A DNA stretch of 10,282 nucleotides from an uncultured Lachnospiraceae bacterium (GTDB taxonomy: Bacteria; Bacillota; Clostridia; Lachnospirales; Lachnospiraceae): positions 1 to 10,282 of the forward strand of contig CAKSAI010000095.1 of assembly GCA_934434905.1 (NCBI GenBank). The letters are read 5' to 3'. The notes under the pieces were generated by a model that worked only from the letters and a program-made list of their open reading frames with translations, was not told the DNA's origin and ran no database searches. Positions within the stretch are counted from its first letter, which is position 1. Each line of letters starts with the position of its first letter. The position numbers and the translations under genes are program-made. This document shows, one piece after another, positions 1 to 5,242 of this stretch.

Positions 1-1
1 C

Positions 2-118
2 TATACCATCACCGGCAACAGTTGCACCTACACGCAGTCTTTTGATGAACCGCTGAATGGCTTCCGTATTAAGAGCAACTACGGTCCCAGCGTAGCCGAG
101 TTTATCGCAAATAACTAA
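2..118 (+). CDS. 3' end of an unidentified protein, truncated at the window edge
   Basis: Frame 2 is open from the window edge to a TAA at 116-118 and encodes a 38-residue C-terminus that ends SVAEFIANN. It is rich in Thr, Ser, Asn and Tyr, with one Cys, and has no membrane segment, which fits a secreted or surface protein. I do not recognise the family. It is followed after 15 nt by the same double-hairpin element that also follows the next gene. This suggests, but does not prove, that it is another member of the secreted-protein cluster. That it is coding at all rests on the open frame, its composition and its position before a strong gene on the same strand. Confidence 0.55.
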   Translation, partial: YTITGNSCTYTQSFDEPLNGFRIKSNYGPSVAEFIANN

Positions 119-133
119 TTGCACTCATTCAGT

Positions 134-200
134 CCTCTCCACCCTCTCGGTGGAGGGGCAATCAAAAGGCATAAGTTAAGTCTTATGTCTTTTGATTGCC
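134..200 (+). repeat. Double-hairpin intergenic element, copy 1
   Basis: Two adjacent inverted repeats. Hairpin A pairs 134-143 with 149-158 (10 bp, one G-U, loop CTCTC). Hairpin B pairs 157-175 with 182-200 (19 bp, one G-U, 6-nt loop). G157-G158 could belong to either stem. The element starts 15 nt after the upstream stop codon and has no T-run behind it, so it is not a standard intrinsic terminator. Copy 2 at 1555-1623 has the same layout. It may be an RNA processing or stability element, an attenuator, or a REP/MITE-like repeat. Downstream, 211-215 and 221-225 form a further 5-bp hairpin (CACGG/CCGTG). Confidence 0.8.
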
Positions 201-272
201 TTGACGTAATCACGGAAAGACCGTGTTAACATATCGTCATTGAAAAATCTGAGAATAAGGAGGTAAAGCGCA

Positions 273-1541
273 ATGACAAACAGTAAATCAACTAAACGGG
301 CATTAGTTTCCAGCGCATTGGCAGTACTTATGTGCACGGCAATGCTTATCGGAACCACATTTGCATGGTTCACAGACACCGCAAGTACCGGTGTCAACAA
401 GATCACGTCCGGTAATCTTCATGTGGAGATTCAGAACGAAGCAGGCAATCCGATTGAAAATTTGGAGTGGGTCGCAAAGGATGGCCGTGCACAGGACAAA
501 ATCCTGTGGGAGCCGGGCTGTACCTACACGCTCACCCCGTTCAAGATCGTCAATACCGGCACTCTTGCACTGAAGTATAAGATCGTTGTAACCGGCTTGG
601 ACGGTGACTCCGAACTGCTTGATGTTATCCACTTTAACTACAAAATCGATGATGCAGTGCTCGATCTGAATGAGGAAGGACATCTGGCTGCAAAGGGTAA
701 TGCCGGCGACAAGACTGAGCTGATCACCGTTTCCGCTACGATGGACACCGCTGCCGGAAATGACTACATGGACAAGACGCTGGACAATGTGAAATTCACC
801 GTTTATGCAACGCAGGACACCGTTGAGAGCGACAGCTATGACAATCAGTATGATAAGTTTGCTGCCTATGCTCCTTCCGGGGAGATGTATACCGTTACAA
901 ACTATGAGGAAGCGAAAAGAGCGTTTGCTGCGGGCGGCGGCATCGTCATTAACGGCTATATCGAGGGAGACGCCACCAAAACCACTGTAGAAGACCGCCT
1001 TGTGATCAAATACCCTTCCGATGTTGAATTGAATGCAACGGTTCACATTCCCGGTTCGCTGGAGGCGACCGACAATTGGGCGGTTTTCTATATCAACGCC
1101 GATACAACCATCAATAGCTCCCCGGGCGGCGGAATTGCCTGCATGAATAAGTTAAACCCTGCCGAGGGTAAATATGCGGGAGGCCCTTATGTTGCCCACA
1201 TTAACGGAAAAGATATTGTTGTCACGGTCAACGGTGGTACATATTACGGCGGTGGCACTACCTTTAATGTGGAAAAAGGCACTTTGATCGTCAACGGCGG
1301 CTTCTTCTGGGTTACACCTGACGGTGGAACAAATGATTACAGATACACGCTTAACTGTATTGATGCTAATTACAAAAACGGAACCGCAAATATTATTGTG
1401 AAAGGCGGTACTTTCGTAAACTTTGATCCCTCTAACAATCTTGCAGAAGGCGAAAGTACTGACTTTGTTGCCGACGGCTACAAGGTTGTATCTGAGGAAC
1501 AAACAAATGGTGATATCTGGTACACTGTAGTTCCTGAATAA
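273..1541 (+). CDS. SipW-type signal peptide protein, TasA/CalY-like, with beta-helix-like C-terminal half
   Basis: 422 residues, predicted to be secreted or cell-surface. AAGGAGGT at 257-264 sits 8 nt before the ATG and fixes the start. The N-terminus has KSTKRA, a hydrophobic stretch at about residues 11-29, then TFAWFTDTAS (29-38) and a GNLHVEI strand (48-53). This is the signature of signal peptides cut by SipW-class signal peptidases in TasA/CalY (camelysin) proteins. The region at 79-180 (LWEPGCTYTLTPFKIVNTG onwards) resembles the TasA-type beta-sandwich core. Residues 205-420 differ: they are Gly/Asn-rich and carry repeated V-x-GG-[TF]-[YF] turns at 320-324, 341-345 and 377-381, which suggest a parallel beta-helix or similar repeat fold. 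By analogy with TasA it may form or anchor matrix fibres; that role is inferred. It lies between two copies of a double-hairpin element. I am sure of the signal class, less so of the C-terminal fold. Confidence 0.9.
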   Translation: MTNSKSTKRALVSSALAVLMCTAMLIGTTFAWFTDTASTGVNKITSGNLHVEIQNEAGNPIENLEWVAKDGRAQDKILWEPGCTYTLTPFKIVNTGTLALKYKIVVTGLDGDSELLDVIHFNYKIDDAVLDLNEEGHLAAKGNAGDKTELITVSATMDTAAGNDYMDKTLDNVKFTVYATQDTVESDSYDNQYDKFAAYAPSGEMYTVTNYEEAKRAFAAGGGIVINGYIEGDATKTTVEDRLVIKYPSDVELNATVHIPGSLEATDNWAVFYINADTTINSSPGGGIACMNKLNPAEGKYAGGPYVAHINGKDIVVTVNGGTYYGGGTTFNVEKGTLIVNGGFFWVTPDGGTNDYRYTLNCIDANYKNGTANIIVKGGTFVNFDPSNNLAEGESTDFVADGYKVVSEEQTNGDIWYTVVPE

Positions 1542-1554
1542 TTGAGTTCACAAT

Positions 1555-1623
1555 GCTCTCTCACCCTTCGGGGTGAGGGGGCAATCAAAGGGCATAAGCC
1601 GAGCCTTGTGTCTTTTGATTGCC
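1555..1623 (+). repeat. Double-hairpin intergenic element, copy 2
   Basis: Second copy of the element at 134-200, starting 13 nt after the stop of the 422-residue protein. Hairpin A pairs 1555-1566 with 1571-1582 (12 bp including two G-U) around a TTCG loop closed by C-G, the very stable cUUCGg form. Hairpin B pairs 1580-1598 with 1605-1623 (19 bp with three G-U). The outer arms of hairpin B (GGCAATCAAA and TCTTTTGATTGCC) match copy 1, while the loops differ (ttaagt in copy 1, ccgagc here). The stem differences keep pairing as RNA. There is no T-tract behind it. Confidence 0.8.
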
Positions 1624-1665
1624 ACATCAGAATCTGACGGAAAGGAGATGCAGACAAAGTAGAAA

Positions 1666-2193
1666 ATGAAGACGGTATATGACTTTTTCTTTTATAGGAA
1701 GAAACGCGAAGCGGGATGCGAACGCAAGGACAGCATCATGCATATCCTGGCTCCCTCTATGCTCGGTATGTGTATATGCGCCATCTGCCTCTGCGGTGCA
1801 AGCTGGGCGTGGTTCACGGCAAGCACCGGCAGCAGCATGCAGGCCATTACGACACCGCAATACGGTCTCTCTGTTACGGTGACGGACGATGCGAATGAGA
1901 TAAACGGGACAAGCAGTGATGAAGGCACGAAGTACACGTTGACGGGCGGAACAACCTATACAGTGACGTTGTCTGCAACCGGGACAGAGCGGGCTACCGG
2001 CTATTGCGTGGTTCGGATTGATGGAACAACGTACTACAGCGAGCAGATTTTCGCTGTCAGTGAGTTCACGTTTACGGTAGAGGCAGGCAAGGACTGCGAG
2101 ATGACCATCACCACAAACTGGGGAACCTGTGCATTGGAGCTCCCGGATAAGATTAAGCAAGGCAGCGTAATCGACACAGCAAATATGGATTGA
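1666..2193 (+). CDS. Small SipW-type signal peptide protein
   Basis: 175 residues. After a basic N-region (RKKREAGCERK, residues 11-21) comes a Cys-rich hydrophobic segment (about 27-46, MLGMCICAICLCGA) and then SWAWFTASTGS (46-56). This is the same WAWFT-type boundary as in the neighbouring 422-residue protein and in TasA/CalY proteins. The remaining 115 or so residues are Thr-rich beta-type sequence (KYTLTGGTTYTVTLSATG at 89-106) with Cys at 114, 144 and 155. It is probably a small secreted or surface-attached partner of its neighbour. The start is uncertain. AAAGGAG at 1641-1647 is 18 nt from this ATG, and an ATG at 1648 in the same frame is closed by TAG at 1660. An internal ATG at 1738 has AAGGA 8 nt upstream but would lose the basic N-region, so I prefer 1666. 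I cannot assign a specific function. Confidence 0.82.
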   Translation: MKTVYDFFFYRKKREAGCERKDSIMHILAPSMLGMCICAICLCGASWAWFTASTGSSMQAITTPQYGLSVTVTDDANEINGTSSDEGTKYTLTGGTTYTVTLSATGTERATGYCVVRIDGTTYYSEQIFAVSEFTFTVEAGKDCEMTITTNWGTCALELPDKIKQGSVIDTANMD

Positions 2194-2218
2194 AACCGGC
2201 ATTTTTTCATGTTATTAT
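2190..2218 (+). promoter_or_regulatory. Predicted sigma-A promoter for the membrane protein gene
   Basis: TTGAAA (2190-2195) and TATTAT (2213-2218), spacer 17 nt. Each box is one mismatch from consensus. The -35 box overlaps the TGA stop (2191-2193) of the upstream gene. The expected start of transcription is near 2225, about 30 nt before the ATG at 2256. It would separate expression of the membrane protein and fumarase genes from the secreted-protein cluster. Confidence 0.6.
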
Positions 2219-2267
2219 ATATTCACCACAATGAATAGATAAGGAGCAAGAGAAGATGCCGGTTTCA
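2191..2267 (+). repeat. 12-bp inverted repeat joining a stop codon and the next start codon
   Basis: Positions 2191-2202 (TGAAACCGGCAT, beginning with the stop codon TGA) are an exact reverse complement of 2256-2267 (ATGCCGGTTTCA, beginning with the start codon ATG). The 53-nt interval holds the -10 box and the AAGGAG ribosome binding site (2241-2246). In read-through RNA the start codon would be paired. RNA starting near 2225 would lack the left arm. It could instead be an operator. Confidence 0.7.
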
Positions 2268-3143
2268 TTTTATGAAGTAGTTTGGATATTTTTAATTTAT
2301 GCATTTCTTGGCTGGTGTACGGAGGTTTCCTATGCGGCTCTGAACACCGGGAAATTTGTCAATCGCGGATTCCTGAACGGTCCGGTGTGTCCGGTGTATG
2401 GCTACGGTGTGCTGCTGGTGGTTTTGGTGCTGACGCCCCTGAAGGAGAATCTGCTGATCCTTTTTGTGGGATCGGTGATACTTACAACGGCGATTGAATT
2501 CGTCACAGGCTTCCTGCTGGAGAAGCTGTTCCACAACCATTGGTGGGATTACTCCAATCAGCCCTTTAATCTGTGCGGTTATATATGCCTAAAATTCTCC
2601 ATCCTTTGGGGACTTGCCTGTACCTTCGTTATGGATATCGTGCATCCGCTGATCTATAAATTGATTCGGATCGTGCCCCATATGGCTGGCCTGATAATCC
2701 TGATCGTTTTGATGGCTGCATTCTGCTGTGATCTTGGAGTTACAGTGGCTACGGTTCTCAAATTGAATAAACGCCTTAAGATGCTGGAGGAGGCAGCCGG
2801 GAAGCTGCATGCGATATCCGATGGGATCGGGGAAAATATCTACGAGAATGTTACCACCGCTCTGGAGAAATCGGAAGAATTTAAGGAGAATCATAAAGAA
2901 GTGCTGGATAAGATCAGCGAGAAGAAGGATTTCCTGGTCGCAAAGAAGGAAGAAAAGCAGCATGAATATGAGGAACTTACCCAGAAATACAAGGAGCTGC
3001 TGGAAAAGAAGACCTTTGGCTTCAAGCGTTTGCTGAAGGCGTTCCCGGATATGGTTTCCAGAGATCAGAATGAATCTCTCCAGAAGTATAAGGAGCATTT
3101 TAATATAAGAAGAAAACAGGATAAGAAGCAAAAAGAAAAGTAG
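2256..3143 (+). CDS. CmpB-like (ABC-transporter type IV family) membrane protein with C-terminal coiled tail
   Basis: 295 residues, an integral membrane protein. About five hydrophobic segments lie at residues 6-26, 45-62, 66-86, 108-128 and 143-166. The motifs GFLNGPVCPVYGYG (38-51) and WWDYSNQPFNLCGYICLKF (96-114) are what I know from the putative ABC-transporter type IV/CmpB family (Pfam ABC_trans_CmpB). Members of that family are common in Clostridia and have no established transport function. Residues 170-255 are highly charged and probably form a coiled coil on the cytoplasmic side; the protein ends in a Lys-rich tail. AAGGAG at 2241-2246 lies 10 nt before the ATG. The gene has its own predicted promoter (2190-2218) and is followed after 20 nt by the fumarase alpha gene, so the three are probably co-transcribed. 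The family assignment is fairly sure; the substrate is unknown. Confidence 0.85.
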   Translation: MPVSFYEVVWIFLIYAFLGWCTEVSYAALNTGKFVNRGFLNGPVCPVYGYGVLLVVLVLTPLKENLLILFVGSVILTTAIEFVTGFLLEKLFHNHWWDYSNQPFNLCGYICLKFSILWGLACTFVMDIVHPLIYKLIRIVPHMAGLIILIVLMAAFCCDLGVTVATVLKLNKRLKMLEEAAGKLHAISDGIGENIYENVTTALEKSEEFKENHKEVLDKISEKKDFLVAKKEEKQHEYEELTQKYKELLEKKTFGFKRLLKAFPDMVSRDQNESLQKYKEHFNIRRKQDKKQKEK

Positions 3144-3163
3144 TGTGAGAAGGGAAAGAGGCA

Positions 3164-4009
3164 ATGATCCGTACCATAAATGCAGCCGATATTACAGCGA
3201 ATATAAAGGAAATGTGCATCGAGGCCAACCATTTTCTGACGAAGGACATGGATATGGCGCTAAAGCGGGCCGTTGATACGGAGAAGTCCGAAATTGGCCG
3301 AAAGATACTGGGGCAGCTTCAGGATAATCTGCGGATTGCCGGAGAAGAGATGATACCAATCTGCCAGGATACCGGAATGACGGTGGTTTTTCTGGAAATC
3401 GGTCAGGACGTTCATGTGGAGGGCGGCTTTCTCGAGGATGCAGTGAACGAGGGCGTGCGCCAGGGCTATCAGGAGGGATATCTTCGTAAGTCTGTGGTAG
3501 GAGATCCCATTCTACGGGAAAATACCAGGGACAACACGCCCGCGGTTATTCATGCTACCATTGTTTCCGGTGATAAGCTGCGGATCACGGTAGCGCCCAA
3601 GGGCTTTGGCAGTGAGAATATGAGTCGTATCTTCATGCTCAAGCCGGCAGATGGTATTGAGGGCGTGAAGGAGGCCATCCTTACAGCGGTTCGGGACGCA
3701 GGCCCCAATGCCTGCCCGCCCATGGTCGTTGGCGTCGGGATAGGCGGAACCTTTGAAAAATGTGCGATCCTTGCCAAGCAGGCATTGACCAGGGAGGTGG
3801 GATCTCATTCAAAGATTCCCTATGTGAAGGAACTGGAAGAAGAGATGCTGGAGAGGATCAACAGCCTGGGCATCGGCCCCGGAGGTCTTGGGGGAACGAA
3901 TACAGCGCTGGCGGTAAACATTAATACGTATCCCACGCACATTGCCGGGTTGCCGGTGGCTGTAAATATCTGCTGCCATGTGAATCGGCATGCGGTTCGG
4001 GAATTGTGA
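3164..4009 (+). CDS. fumA: Class I fumarate hydratase (or related Fe-S hydro-lyase), alpha subunit
   Basis: 281 residues, the usual length of the separate alpha subunit of two-component class I fumarases and L-tartrate dehydratase (FumA N-terminal half/TtdA). The three [4Fe-4S] ligand cysteines are recognisable: C67 in ICQDTGM, C184 in NACPP and C271 in NICCHVNRH. Their spacing is close to that I know for TtdA. Other family blocks are RENTRDNTPAVIH (118-130) and GPGGLGGTNTALAVN (238-252). With the beta subunit it interconverts fumarate and malate in the cytoplasm by dehydration/hydration at an oxygen-sensitive cluster, as fits an anaerobe. A weak binding site (AAGGGA/AAGAGG, about 3150-3160) precedes the ATG. 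The beta gene follows after 37 nt. Sequence alone does not exclude tartrate or another hydroxy-diacid as substrate. The symbol follows the two-subunit naming and does not mean E. coli FumA. Confidence 0.93.
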   Translation: MIRTINAADITANIKEMCIEANHFLTKDMDMALKRAVDTEKSEIGRKILGQLQDNLRIAGEEMIPICQDTGMTVVFLEIGQDVHVEGGFLEDAVNEGVRQGYQEGYLRKSVVGDPILRENTRDNTPAVIHATIVSGDKLRITVAPKGFGSENMSRIFMLKPADGIEGVKEAILTAVRDAGPNACPPMVVGVGIGGTFEKCAILAKQALTREVGSHSKIPYVKELEEEMLERINSLGIGPGGLGGTNTALAVNINTYPTHIAGLPVAVNICCHVNRHAVREL

Positions 4010-4046
4010 TTCGAACGATTCAGGACAGGATAAAGGAAGGTTGTTT

Positions 4047-4586
4047 ATGGATAAGTATATTCAGACTCCCATCACCGAGGAGGTGACGGCACAGCTTCAT
4101 GCCGGTGATTATGTCTATATTACAGGAAAGATCTATGTGGCGCGGGATGCCGCACATAAGCGTATGATGGAAGCATTGGACCGCGGCGAAGAGCTTCCGA
4201 TTCCCATCAAGGATGCCACGATTTATTACATGGGTCCTTCTCCGGCCAGAGAAGGACGTCCCATCGGCTCTGCGGGGCCGACTACAGCCAGCCGTATGGA
4301 TAAGTATGCCCCCCGGTTGATGGATCTGGGTCAGAAGGCCATGATCGGAAAAGGAAAGCGCTCGAAAGAGGTTGTGGATGCGATTATCCGCAACAAGGGA
4401 GTATATTTTGCTGCGGTGGGCGGTGCCGGAGCCCTTCTGTCCAAATGCATCCGAAGATCCGAGCTGATCTGCTATGAGGATCTGGGCGCAGAGGCGATAC
4501 TAGAACTTGAGGTTGAGAATTTCCCGGTGATCGTAGTCATCGACCGGGATGGAAATAATCTGTATGAGAGTAATGGCGCAGGCTGA
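4047..4586 (+). CDS. fumB: Class I fumarate hydratase (or related Fe-S hydro-lyase), beta subunit
   Basis: 179 residues, matching the separate beta subunit (FumA C-terminal domain/TtdB type). Family blocks: TGKIYVARDAAHKRM (26-40), YYMGPSPAREGRPIGSAGPT (60-79) continuing TASRMD (80-85), IGKG (100-103) and YFAAVGGAGALLSK (120-133). In this family the beta subunit completes the substrate site beside the cluster held by alpha. The frame is open upstream to an ATG at 3990, inside the alpha gene. I chose 4047 because AAAGGAAGG (4032-4040) lies 6 nt before it and because homologues begin near MDKYIxTPIT. It ends 20 nt from the stop of the convergent acetyltransferase gene, and no convincing terminator is visible between them. 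Fumarase or tartrate dehydratase cannot be told apart here. Confidence 0.92.
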   Translation: MDKYIQTPITEEVTAQLHAGDYVYITGKIYVARDAAHKRMMEALDRGEELPIPIKDATIYYMGPSPAREGRPIGSAGPTTASRMDKYAPRLMDLGQKAMIGKGKRSKEVVDAIIRNKGVYFAAVGGAGALLSKCIRRSELICYEDLGAEAILELEVENFPVIVVIDRDGNNLYESNGAG

Positions 4587-4606
4587 ACTCGGTGGCTGCG
4601 GTTCGC

Positions 4607-5242
4607 CTATTGCACTTCCCTTATCAGGCAATATTGCTTTAGATTGAAATGCTTCTCCATCACACCGTACACCTGGAAGCCGAACTGCTGGTAGAAGTCT
4701 ACGTTTTTCGGATTGTGTGTCTCCAGGGAGAGCATCAGCTTGTGCTGATCGGCATACTGGGCAGTTTCATTCACCAGCAGGGCGGCAATCCCGTGATGCT
4801 GCATATCAGGATCCACTGCCAGGTAGATGATGTGCAGCCGCCGTCTCTGATGCAGTTGATCCGTCCAACTGGAATTCAGGTAATTCCGACCCAGAATAAA
4901 ATTGAAAAAGGTCTTCAGCGAAGGATCCTCTTTGATCAAATATCCATCTGTGCGCAGGGAAGCCTGCACCTCCGAGAAATACCGTTTTAACAGGTGATAG
5001 GGTTCGGTTTCATCCGAGACCACCAGCACGCCATTAAGATCCTTGCTGTCTGCAAAAATCTCACATGTCTCATAGAATTCCGTCATGTCGCATTCGAACA
5101 ACTCCGGCATCAGGCGCTTACGCACCGTATCATCCGGAATCAGTTCCTTATATAAAGGATCATAAGCAAAACACTTAGTCAGAAGCTCACATAATTTTGG
5201 CAGGTCTTCGTGTTGTACTTTGTATAATTTTTCACTTTCCAT
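4607..5242 (-). CDS. GNAT-family N-acetyltransferase
   Basis: 211 residues, soluble. The acetyl-CoA binding motif A is at residues 138-159 (IIYLAVDPDMQHHGIAALLV), with the Q/R-x-x-G-x-[GA] pyrophosphate loop as Q148-H-H-G151-I-A153. Motif B follows at 171-193: LSLETHNPKNVDFYQQFGF, the usual strand, helix and FYxxxGF ending of GNAT enzymes. The N-terminal 100 or so residues are typical variable GNAT sequence and do not reveal the acceptor. Its ATG lies within the end of the M28 peptidase gene: ATGGAAAGTGA is shared, an 11-nt overlap, so the two are almost certainly translated from one mRNA, probably coupled. A peptide or amino acid released by the peptidase would be a natural acceptor, but that is a guess. 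Confidence 0.9.
   Translation of the reverse strand: MESEKLYKVQHEDLPKLCELLTKCFAYDPLYKELIPDDTVRKRLMPELFECDMTEFYETCEIFADSKDLNGVLVVSDETEPYHLLKRYFSEVQASLRTDGYLIKEDPSLKTFFNFILGRNYLNSSWTDQLHQRRRLHIIYLAVDPDMQHHGIAALLVNETAQYADQHKLMLSLETHNPKNVDFYQQFGFQVYGVMEKHFNLKQYCLIREVQ

Noticed and set aside
201..229. Promoter TTGACG-17-TGTTAA before the 422-residue protein
   Set aside because: The -35 box is good, but the -10 box matches only three of six bases, and the CACGG/CCGTG hairpin lies in the spacer. Too weak to list.
303..1046. 247-codon open frame on the minus strand inside the TasA-like gene
   Set aside because: It is the antisense of a gene with a strong ribosome binding site and recognisable signal peptide. 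The encoded protein shows no family motif and no start signal.
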